In this document: positions 1 to 6,341 of the stretch, piece after piece
Layout of the letters: each line of letters begins with the position of its first letter
Position numbering within the stretch: position 1 is the first letter of the stretch
DNA from: an uncultured Lachnospiraceae bacterium
GTDB lineage: Bacteria; Bacillota; Clostridia; Lachnospirales; Lachnospiraceae
Assembly (NCBI GenBank): GCA_910588895.1
Contig: CAJUSS010000136.1
Location: forward strand, 1-9,284
Reading direction: 5' to 3'
Length of the DNA stretch: 9,284 nucleotides
Notes under the pieces: generated by a model
The model's input: the letters and a program-made list of their open reading frames with translations, nothing else
Told to the model about the DNA's origin: nothing
The model's database searches: none
Made by a program: the position numbers and the translations under genes

Positions 1-874
1 CATCCGAGTCGATCTTGAGCATGCAGCCCTCCTGGACCGTGGGACGGATCACGCAGATCCCGCCGCAGTTATTGATCCCTCCTGTGGGGATCTTTCTGGG
101 CGGCTGGTCTGGGATCTGAGGATGTCTCCCCTTTTCCAGCACAAGGAGGATATCCGGCTCCAGAGCCTTGCGGATCTTGTCCTCCTCTTTCGGGATAAGG
201 CGGACGAGGCCGTCTCCTCTGTCCCCGTCTTCTAAAAATGCCAGATCCTCCTCTGCCAGGACCTGCAGCAAACGCTCCAGCCAGCGCTCCAGGCCTTTAA
301 AGGCGGTGTGGCCCTTTACGCTGTCTCGCACCGCCTTGGCCGTATCCAGGACATAGTACTGGATGAAGTCCTCCCGGGCCTGCAAAAGCGCCCCCCAGTC
401 CTCCTCCCCCAGGATGAGCCCCTCCCCAGATCCCGCCTCCTTTTCTCTTTTCGTCTGCTCTGCGCCCCCCGCGCCCTCTGGCATGCGGTCCGCTCCCCCG
501 CCAAAGCAGTGGCAGAGAGCTGCCGTCATGTACGCAAGAAAACGGAGCAGCTCCCCCAGATAGTCCGGCGGGTTCCCCTCCATGCGCACGGGCACATAGC
601 CCCATCTATGATAGGTCTGGATGACCGCAAGGGTGGTCCTATCCAGCAGCACCTGCTCGTCCTTGCAGGCAGAAGCCCAGGGCCAGATCTTCCTGTCCCC
701 GTCGGTCCCTCGAAAGAGGTGGTCGTATTCCAGTTCCCACTCCCGGGGAGGATGCTCCTTCCAGTCTGTAAAACCTTTGCAGACCGCTATGCCGCGGCCG
801 CGGTCCGCGAAAAACTGTGCGTAGGTCTGGTAGATGGAGAGAAGGGTCCACTCTCTTCTTCTGTCATATCCCAT
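1..874 (-). CDS. TorD-like chaperone domain fused to molybdopterin oxidoreductase (5' part; gene runs off the left edge)
   Basis: The first 291 codons are present; the frame stays open to base 1, so the 3' end lies outside. Residues ~8-215 look like the TorD/DmsD family of molybdoenzyme chaperones: YDHLFRG at 50-56, PWAS near 65-68, then a Y-x-x-W-G turn and NPPDYLGELLRFL at 101-113, matching the family's PDHxxxEL signature. A charged Gly/Glu-rich insert lies at ~125-158. After a linker, residues 264-291 switch to the N-terminal Fe-S segment of the DMSO-reductase (MopB) family: NNCGGIC followed by EGCMLKIDSD. There is no signal peptide, so the enzyme is inferred to be cytoplasmic. The ATG lies 5 bases after the FAD gene stop, with AGAGG upstream. 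The substrate cannot be told because the active site is off the window. In the visible part the first cysteine of the cluster motif is absent. The alternative, a chaperone gene plus separate enzyme gene joined by readthrough error, is not supported: no stop or frame change is seen. Confidence 0.85.
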   Translation of the reverse strand, partial: MGYDRRREWTLLSIYQTYAQFFADRGRGIAVCKGFTDWKEHPPREWELEYDHLFRGTDGDRKIWPWASACKDEQVLLDRTTLAVIQTYHRWGYVPVRMEGNPPDYLGELLRFLAYMTAALCHCFGGGADRMPEGAGGAEQTKREKEAGSGEGLILGEEDWGALLQAREDFIQYYVLDTAKAVRDSVKGHTAFKGLERWLERLLQVLAEEDLAFLEDGDRGDGLVRLIPKEEDKIRKALEPDILLVLEKGRHPQIPDQPPRKIPTGGINNCGGICVIRPTVQEGCMLKIDSD

Positions 875-879
875 ATCTT

Positions 880-2211
880 CTATCGCCTCTTTCTGGTATC
901 TCTTATGGATCGCGCGGCAAGCATCTGCCGTATCTCCTCCATACGGGACAGATCGCCTATAAGGACCGCGCCGGTAAGCTGCCCATCCTGATAAAAATAC
1001 TTTTCGTATCGTATATCCTCTCCGTCATGGTGATCGACCAAAAATCGGCCGCTCTCTGAAACGCGGCCCTCCAGCGTCTGCCCGTCCGGTCCTCCCCTTC
1101 CTTGCTGCCCGCTCTTTGGCGCTCTATGGGTGCCTTCACCTGTCTGCACATCCCCCATGACGGACAGGCTGATCCCCATCCCGTTGAAAAGGAGCGGATA
1201 CGGCGCATAGGATAGACGTTCTCTTTTTTCTCTTGGAACAGCGGCATTGTACCCGGCCAGCCTTCCCGATGCCAAGGCAAAGCCCCACAGCCCGGTGATC
1301 GCCCCCCGCCACTGGATGCAGTCTCCGGCCCCGTAGATGTCTGGCCGGCGGGTCTGCATAAAGTCATCTACCAAAACGCCTTTGTCACAGGCGATCTTGG
1401 CCTCCTTTGCAAGCTCTACATGGGCCCGGGTCCCGCAGCACACCACCACCAGATCAGCCGCAAGATGCCTTCCGTCTGCCAGCGATACGCCGGTGACCGC
1501 ACCTTCTTTGGTAAGGCTCTCCACCTGGACGTTCGTGTATACCGAGATCCCCTTCTTTTCTATGTGGCCGGCCAGCATGTGGGCGGACTCCCCATCTAAG
1601 AGCCTTCCCATCAGCCAAGGCCCGCCTTCCAGGATGGTCACCTGGACGCCCATCTGCAGCATCTCCCAGGCGATCTCCAGACCGATCGATCCTCCTCCGA
1701 TCACCACCGCTTTTTCCGACAGGAGCAGACGCTTTTTCAGCCTTCGGATATCCTCCATGGTCCGGATGGTGAAGATGCCTTTCCTCGCGGTCCACTCCCC
1801 GGCCAAACGGTCCGCCTGCGCAGCTTTGGACGGGACGCACACAGCCGGCAGGTCTCTCCTGCAGAAGGGCGGGAGCACATTTTCTGCTCCCAGGGCATAG
1901 ATACAGGCGTCATAGCCGATCGTATGGCCATCCGAAAGGCGGACCTGCTTCTCGTCCGCCTCTATCCTGGCGATCTGCCGACCCAGGAGCTGCCGGATAT
2001 GTGCTTCTTTATACCAGCTATCCTCCACGATCTGGATATCTTCCCTTTTTAGATCTTTCAGACAGGTCTTGCTGAGCAGAGGCCGCCGGTAGGCGGGATA
2101 TCGTTCCCCGGAAACGATCCAGATCTCATCCTCCTCCCCCAGCCTTCGGATCTCCCGGGCGGCTGAGAACCCCGCGATCCCATTTCCCAGTATGACAAAA
2201 CGCCTTTTCAT
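880..2211 (-). CDS. NAD(P)H-dependent FAD oxidoreductase (pyridine nucleotide-disulfide family), electron-input subunit
   Basis: This 443-residue flavoprotein has the two-dinucleotide-fold layout. The FAD-binding loop GNGIAG is at 9-14, YRRPLLSK at 41-48 resembles the rubredoxin-reductase/NirB-type branch, the NAD(P)-binding GGGSIG is at 172-177 followed by an acidic strand end (ILE), and the second FAD motif YGAGDC is at 293-298. It lacks the redox CxxxxC disulfide of lipoamide dehydrogenase types. The inferred role is to take electrons from NADH or NADPH and pass them to the adjacent ferredoxin. The ATG overlaps the ferredoxin stop as ATGA with GGGGAGG upstream, indicating translational coupling. 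A hydrophilic Gly/Gln/Arg-rich stretch at ~358-385 interrupts the C-terminal domain and looks like an insertion. Family assignment is firm; partner and cofactor preference are inferred from context. Confidence 0.9.
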   Translation of the reverse strand: MKRRFVILGNGIAGFSAAREIRRLGEEDEIWIVSGERYPAYRRPLLSKTCLKDLKREDIQIVEDSWYKEAHIRQLLGRQIARIEADEKQVRLSDGHTIGYDACIYALGAENVLPPFCRRDLPAVCVPSKAAQADRLAGEWTARKGIFTIRTMEDIRRLKKRLLLSEKAVVIGGGSIGLEIAWEMLQMGVQVTILEGGPWLMGRLLDGESAHMLAGHIEKKGISVYTNVQVESLTKEGAVTGVSLADGRHLAADLVVVCCGTRAHVELAKEAKIACDKGVLVDDFMQTRRPDIYGAGDCIQWRGAITGLWGFALASGRLAGYNAAVPREKRERLSYAPYPLLFNGMGISLSVMGDVQTGEGTHRAPKSGQQGRGGPDGQTLEGRVSESGRFLVDHHDGEDIRYEKYFYQDGQLTGAVLIGDLSRMEEIRQMLAARSIRDTRKRR

Positions 2212-2831
2212 CCCAGGTCCTCCCCTTTCTTCCGGATGCGCAGTGCAGGCTTTGTGACCGCCGGATCCGGGAGGAAGGGCAGCCGGGGTTCTCCGTAGCG
2301 CCTCCTGGCGGCAGCCTGTCCCACTCCGGCCTCCGCTCTTTTGGTCCCTATCTCCTTTAGCGCCTGGTCCTCTGTTCCGTCCATCTCCTCCACCTCCTCA
2401 AAGGTGAGGCAATGGGTAGGACAGGCATCCACGCAGGCCGGAGCCTTCCCCGCACGCCGGAGATCTATGCAGGAATCACATTTCCTGGCGACGCCCAGCT
2501 TATGGCTCAGGCTTACCGCGCCATAAGGACAGGCCCAGGTACAGGCGCCGCAGCCGATGCACAGACCATCCGCCTGCCTTACGCTCCCGTCCTCCATATG
2601 GACCATAGCGCCCACAGGACAGGCCTTGACACAGGCGGCCTCCCGGCAATGGCTGCAGGCTCCGGAATAATGGGCGAAGATCTCTCTGCCCCCTTCCTCA
2701 TACCGGAGCGTCTCCACCCGTCGGAAGAACAGCCCGGCCTCCAAGTCATTTTTATCCTTGCAGGCCATCTGGCAGGCATTGCAGCCCATACAGCGGGTCT
2801 GGTCATATAAAAAACGGAAGATCTGTGCCAC
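2208..2831 (-). CDS. DmsB-like ferredoxin subunit with four [4Fe-4S] clusters
   Basis: From the chosen start this is a 207-residue electron-transfer protein. All four cysteine groups of the DmsB/PhsB/NrfC family are visible: C14-x2-C17-x2-C20-x3-C24; C59-x2-C62-x4-C67-x3-C71-P; C91-x2-C94-x2-C97-x3-C101-P; and C118-x2-C121-x11-C133-x3-C137. The tail near RLPFLPDPAVTKPALRI is also typical of DMSO-reductase B subunits. It has no Tat signal, fitting a cytoplasmic partner. I chose GTG at 2831 because homologues begin MxxxxFxxD just before the first CxxC, and GGAGG lies upstream of this codon. An ATG at 2918 in the same frame would add 29 Arg/Gly-rich residues and overlap the preceding gene. Its stop overlaps the FAD-gene start. 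It is inferred to carry electrons from the flavoprotein to the molybdenum subunit. Confidence 0.9.
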   Translation of the reverse strand: MAQIFRFLYDQTRCMGCNACQMACKDKNDLEAGLFFRRVETLRYEEGGREIFAHYSGACSHCREAACVKACPVGAMVHMEDGSVRQADGLCIGCGACTWACPYGAVSLSHKLGVARKCDSCIDLRRAGKAPACVDACPTHCLTFEEVEEMDGTEDQALKEIGTKRAEAGVGQAAARRRYGEPRLPFLPDPAVTKPALRIRKKGEDLG

Positions 2832-2904
2832 AGCTCCTTTTCCTCCTCCTGCTGTCTCTCTCAGCCCTCTGCGACCCTCCCGGCGCACACCGCCCAGGAT
2901 GGCT

Positions 2905-4155
2905 CTACCGGATCTCAAAGCTATCCCCTACCCGGCACAAAAGCGAGGTGAGCCGGAGCTTATCCAGCCGGCTCCCCTTCTCCTGCGCCCTTCGGATCAC
3001 GTCATAGGTGGAACTGACCGAGATATATTCCTCGTAGATCTTATCGGTGTCCTCGCCAAATATCCTCTCCTGGAAGGCGGTAGACAATACATCCCACATA
3101 GGCCGATGATCGGCCAGCTGGGACTTATAACAGGTCACCGCGGCCGCCTCCCCTCTCACGATCTTTAGGGTCTCGCTGTAGGAGACCTCCTCGAACGCGT
3201 TCTGGGCGCAGAGCTCCGGCAGGAAGGCACAGCATTCCTGGGCCAGGGTCACATCCCCGATCTCCTGGGCAAGCCTTGTGCTCAAGGAGTCGTACAGCTC
3301 CTGGGTATCCGCCTCGTGGAACATGACCGCCGCCTTTAAGACGGCCTCCCGGAAGCGCTCCTGGCCCTCCGGCCCGCTATAGGGATAAGGCAGGAGGGTC
3401 TCCTCCTTCTGGCAGATCAAGATGAACTGTTTATGGGAGGCGAACTGCCCCACATCCCAATCCTTGACCAGCTCCGCTACCTTGGCGCTCAGCACATCGC
3501 TCTTCACATCATCGATCCGGCATTCCCCGGTGACCTGTCCAATTCCCTTTGCCCCGTAGATCTTCACGAAACAGAAGGTCTGGTTCCCCAGCCGCTCCAT
3601 GATATCTTCCTTTAACGCTTCCCAGTAGATATCCGGGGCTGTGCGCGGGGACTGGCCCATGCCTACGATATTGCTCAGATAGACCTCGAACTTGTGCGGC
3701 TTTCCTGCAAACTCCGTTTCGATCAGGCGGGGACTGTCCTTGTCCACCATAGCGCCGATCCCGTCCATTATGGAGAACAAAAACGAGGACACGGCCATCC
3801 CAAAGGCCTGTTTCAGGTCGTTCCCCATCCCGGCGGAGCACTCATAGACCGTCCTGCCCCACTCCGGGAAATACAGATAAAAATGCAGGACCACGCTCTG
3901 GTGGGACACCTGCCCCACCTTGGGACTGACCGCCACCTTCCATTCCGGGATCATCACGCATCCCTGCTCCTCCTGGACCAGATCCTCCACCTCAAAATTC
4001 CCGTGGAGTGCGTAGAGGAGATAGGTCGAAAGGAAGGGGGCCAGCTTTTCATACTCCCTCTCCTCCTCTGGTATATCCAGGACCACATCGATGATCCTCC
4101 TCTGTTCCCCGGCTCTGCAGAGCGCCTCTGCCCGGCTTATGTACTCAGCTTTCAT
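2905..4155 (-). CDS. uncharacterised soluble protein, first gene of the redox transcription unit
   Basis: This is a 416-residue acidic protein without signal peptide or membrane segment; I do not firmly recognise it. The first ~45 residues (AEALCRAGEQRRIIDVVLDI and on) resemble a single TPR-like helical hairpin that opens many small clostridial proteins. Around 86-130 the segment YFPEWGRTVYECSAGMGND followed by an alternating hydrophobic helix recalls DUF6348/suppressor-of-fused-like immunity or scaffold proteins, but this is a tentative memory-based match. ATG at 4155 was chosen: AAGGAGG (4165-4171) directly abuts the in-frame ATG at 4164, leaving no spacer, whereas the next ATG has a 9-base spacer. 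It is followed by the ferredoxin gene after 73 bases without a terminator, so co-transcription is likely. Whether it acts with the redox enzyme is unknown. Confidence 0.75.
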   Translation of the reverse strand: MKAEYISRAEALCRAGEQRRIIDVVLDIPEEEREYEKLAPFLSTYLLYALHGNFEVEDLVQEEQGCVMIPEWKVAVSPKVGQVSHQSVVLHFYLYFPEWGRTVYECSAGMGNDLKQAFGMAVSSFLFSIMDGIGAMVDKDSPRLIETEFAGKPHKFEVYLSNIVGMGQSPRTAPDIYWEALKEDIMERLGNQTFCFVKIYGAKGIGQVTGECRIDDVKSDVLSAKVAELVKDWDVGQFASHKQFILICQKEETLLPYPYSGPEGQERFREAVLKAAVMFHEADTQELYDSLSTRLAQEIGDVTLAQECCAFLPELCAQNAFEEVSYSETLKIVRGEAAAVTCYKSQLADHRPMWDVLSTAFQERIFGEDTDKIYEEYISVSSTYDVIRRAQEKGSRLDKLRLTSLLCRVGDSFEIR

Positions 4156-4171
4156 CCTGTCCATCCTCCTT
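4153..4171 (-). promoter_or_regulatory. Ribosome binding site that decides the start of the 416-residue gene
   Basis: On the minus strand AAGGAGG (4171 to 4165) is followed immediately by ATG at 4164 and then by a second in-frame ATG at 4155. Only the second has usable spacing (9 bases), so it is the preferred start. Confidence 0.6.
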
Positions 4172-4173
4172 GA

Positions 4174-4204
4174 CCAGGTCCCGCCCGGTCTTTTTCGTAC
4201 CTGG
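4174..4204 (-). repeat. Leader hairpin before the 416-residue gene
   Basis: A perfect 6-bp inverted repeat, CCAGGT (4204 to 4199) and ACCTGG (4179 to 4174), encloses 19 bases and ends two bases before the AAGGAGG ribosome site. In the RNA it could limit or time ribosome access. The stem is short and may be incidental. Confidence 0.35.
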
Positions 4205-4249
4205 ATCCTATTTCCCGTTCAGATCCATGCCCTTTCGGGCCATAGTTCC

Positions 4250-4278
4250 ATTATATCGGGTTTGACGGCTTTGTGCAA
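4250..4278 (-). promoter_or_regulatory. Sigma-A promoter of the minus-strand redox unit
   Basis: On the minus strand a perfect -10 TATAAT (4255 to 4250) lies 17 bases after TTGCAC (4278 to 4273). Transcription would begin near 4243 and give a leader of about 90 bases. The first transcribed bases include GCCC-GAAA-GGGC (4240 to 4229), a hairpin with a GNRA-type loop. Confidence 0.65.
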
Positions 4279-4424
4279 CCAGGAGCAGGGAAAAATGGCT
4301 GTGGAGTGACCTATCTTGCGTCTGCACCTATACAACGACCGGCGTGGGTGTGGATGGCAACCTGTGTTCTATCCTTCTATGCCTTATCATAGATTTATGG
4401 TGATCACGCATCTTTGGAGTCGCC

Positions 4425-6008
4425 ATGAACCAGGCTTTATCCTCCCTGTCCCCCAAAAAACGCGCTTTCCTCACCGGGACCCTGCTCCTTACAGGGACCG
4501 GGTTCTTATGCCGGATCCTTGGCTTTTTCTACCGTATCTTTATGTCCAGGACCATCGGGGCAGAAGGGCTTGGCATCTACAGCATGATCCATCCGGTCTT
4601 CGGGATCTGCTTTGCCGTATGCGCCGGGTCGATCCAGACCGCGCTGTCCCAGCATGTGGCGGCGGATCAGAAAAGGGGGCGCTCCGTCTTCCTCACCGGC
4701 CTTTCGCTGTCCCTTGCCCTCTCTCTAGGTCTGGCAGCGGGGATATGGAAAGGCTCTGACTTTATCGCCAGCTACCTCCTTCTGGAACCCCGCTGTGCGC
4801 CCTATCTCCTGATCATCGCCCTGTCGGTCCCCTTTGCGGCCCTCCATGCCTGTATCAACGGATATTACTATGGCATGCAGCGCTCCAGTGTACCTGCCTT
4901 TTCTCAGGTGGCCGAGCAGCTCGTCCGCATGGGAGCCGTCTTTTTGATCGTGCAGGCCATGACCATCCAGGGCCGCCCGGTCACCGTCTCCCTGGCGGTC
5001 TACGGCCATCTGATCGGAGAGGCCGCTTCCGCCGCCTTTACCCTCCTCTGCCTGCTGCTCTGGCCGCCTGCAGGGACCAGGGGAAGGGCCGGCACGCCAA
5101 AGGCGGGCACATTTTCCGACATGCTCCCGCTCCTGGCCCTGGCTCTCCCTCTCATGGGGAACCGGCTGATCCTCAATCTCTTAGCCAGCGCTGAGGCGAT
5201 CTGGATCCCCAACCGGCTGATCATGTATGGCTTGAGCGACCGGGATGCCTTCTCGGTCTACGGCGTGCTGACCGGGATGGCCATGCCTTTTATCCTGTTC
5301 CCCTCCGCCATCACCAATTCCATCGCGGTCCTTCTCCTGCCCACGGTAGCCCAGGCACAGGCAGAAAAAAAGACCGGGCAGATCTCCGCGTCGATCTCCA
5401 TGGCCCTGCGCTACAGCCTGTACATGGGGATCTTATGCACCGGGGTCTTCTGCCTTTATGGGCGGGAACTGGGCACCAGCGTGTTCCACGACCCTTCCGC
5501 CGGAGCGTACATACGGGTCTTGGGCTGGCTCTGCCCCTTTATGTATCTGGCCACCACATTGGGCAGCATATTGAACGGCTTAGGGAAGACCTCCTCCACC
5601 TTCCTCCAGAACGTCTGCGCCCTGGCCCTCCGCCTGGTCTTCGTCCTGCTGGGCATCCCCAGGCTGGGGATGAAGGCCTATCTATGGGGGATCTTGGTCA
5701 GCGAGATCTTCCTGGCGATGTGGCATCTGATCACCCTGTACAGATGCGTCCCCTTTGTCTGGGACGGGCTGGAGATGATCGGAAAGCCGGTGCTGCTCAT
5801 CACCTTTTCCGGCATCACAGACCAAAAGCTGTGGCAGCTCCTCATGCCTTTTTTGCGGCCTCTATCTCTGGAGCCTGGCCGCTCCCTGTCCTTTATCGGG
5901 ATCGCGCTCAAGATCTGCAGCCTATGCGGGATCTATGGCCTCTGTCTGCTCTTGTGGCATATCCTTGCGCGGGGCAGGCAGGTGCAAAAAAGAACAGATC
6001 TATATTGA
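4425..6008 (+). CDS. SpoVB/MurJ-like polysaccharide or lipid-linked precursor flippase (MOP superfamily)
   Basis: This 527-residue integral membrane protein has the length and layout of the SpoVB/MurJ branch of MOP exporters, which move lipid-linked sugar precursors across the cytoplasmic membrane. The N-terminus (short polar stretch, then TGTLLLTGTGFLCRILGFFY at 17-36) is typical of clostridial SpoVB-like proteins. GYYYGMQRSSVPAFSQVAEQ at 146-165 matches the conserved loop and helix near transmembrane segment 5. Hydrophobic segments recur to the C-terminus, in line with about 14 helices. GGAG lies 5 bases before the ATG. No strong promoter is obvious in the 260 bases upstream, which it shares with the divergent minus-strand unit. 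The precise cargo (peptidoglycan, spore cortex or capsule precursor) cannot be told; sporulation genes are not visible nearby. Confidence 0.85.
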   Translation: MNQALSSLSPKKRAFLTGTLLLTGTGFLCRILGFFYRIFMSRTIGAEGLGIYSMIHPVFGICFAVCAGSIQTALSQHVAADQKRGRSVFLTGLSLSLALSLGLAAGIWKGSDFIASYLLLEPRCAPYLLIIALSVPFAALHACINGYYYGMQRSSVPAFSQVAEQLVRMGAVFLIVQAMTIQGRPVTVSLAVYGHLIGEAASAAFTLLCLLLWPPAGTRGRAGTPKAGTFSDMLPLLALALPLMGNRLILNLLASAEAIWIPNRLIMYGLSDRDAFSVYGVLTGMAMPFILFPSAITNSIAVLLLPTVAQAQAEKKTGQISASISMALRYSLYMGILCTGVFCLYGRELGTSVFHDPSAGAYIRVLGWLCPFMYLATTLGSILNGLGKTSSTFLQNVCALALRLVFVLLGIPRLGMKAYLWGILVSEIFLAMWHLITLYRCVPFVWDGLEMIGKPVLLITFSGITDQKLWQLLMPFLRPLSLEPGRSLSFIGIALKICSLCGIYGLCLLLWHILARGRQVQKRTDLY

Positions 6009-6033
6009 CAGAAAACTCCAGGCGTGCTATACT
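6005..6033 (+). promoter_or_regulatory. Near-consensus extended -10 sigma-A promoter for the unknown 321-residue gene
   Basis: TTGACA (6005-6010) is separated by exactly 17 bases from TATACT (6028-6033), with an extended TGC just before the -10 box. The -35 box contains the TGA stop codon of the flippase gene. Transcription would start near 6040, giving a leader of roughly 300 bases. This is the best promoter match in the window. Confidence 0.8.
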
Positions 6034-6039
6034 ATGTAC

Positions 6040-6341
6040 GCAGCGATAAAATAGCCCAAACGATCATCCCATGCGAAAGGAGGCAGGAAAAGAAGACAGG
6101 AGCCAGGAGGTGAGCGCTATGTAAGACCAGATATGTGGATGGATCTGGACTTTTGACAGTCCAGCAGAGAAACGAACGGTCGTGGTGCATAGGAAATGGG
6201 TCTGTAAGGATGATCGTAGATGACATGCTCGGACTTATGAATAAGAGAGCATACATGGTCCTGAACGACAGAGGGACCATACCATCTCCGGCAGCACGCC
6301 GTTCGATGACGATCGATCAAAACGTTATCGAGGGAGAAAAA
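6040..6341 (+). promoter_or_regulatory. Long structured 5' leader of the unknown gene
   Basis: This 302-base stretch has no convincing gene. It holds a purine-rich tract (6074-6114) with three ribosome-site-like cores. Three hairpins follow in order: CTGGAC (6145-6150) with GTCCAG (6159-6164); ATGCTC with GAGCAT across a 16-base loop (about 6219-6252); and ATGGTCC with GGACCAT (about 6255-6280). No known riboswitch class was recognised. In the gene's frame the reading frame is open from 6114, so an N-terminally extended protein from GTG 6135 is possible, but that codon has no ribosome site. Confidence 0.45.
6105..6124 (+). other. Strong ribosome site leading to a start-stop (ATG-TAA)
   Basis: AGGAGGTGA (6105-6113) is fully complementary to the 16S anti-Shine-Dalgarno sequence and sits 5 bases before ATG (6119-6121), which is followed at once by TAA. 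The same ATG-TAA also closes a 17-codon frame that begins with ATG 6071 (MRKEAGKEDRSQEVSAM), but that start has no ribosome site. It could be a ribosome-holding minimal ORF, the relic of a leader peptide, or chance. Confidence 0.4.

Noticed and set aside
308..991. Plus-strand 227-codon open frame
   Set aside because: It lies antisense to the TorD-MopB gene and the end of the FAD gene, whose protein motifs are clear. Its translation has no recognisable domain and reflects GC-rich codon bias.
1337..1900. Plus-strand 187-codon open frame
   Set aside because: Antisense to the FAD oxidoreductase; Ser/Pro-rich composition typical of a shadow frame.
3694..4173. Plus-strand 159-codon open frame
   Set aside because: Antisense to the 416-residue gene, with no ribosome site and no domain.
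5435..6049. Plus-strand 204-codon open frame
   Set aside because: Overlaps the flippase gene in another frame; Pro/Gly/Arg-rich nonsense-like translation.
6135..6341. N-terminal extension of the 321-residue protein from GTG 6135
   Set aside because: The frame is open, but GTG 6135 and the intermediate ATGs have no ribosome site, while ATG 6342 has GAGGGAG at good spacing.
6040..6341. Known riboswitch (c-di-GMP, THF, cobalamin, T-box) in the long leader
   Set aside because: None of the conserved sequence blocks I know for these classes is present; only generic hairpins are visible.
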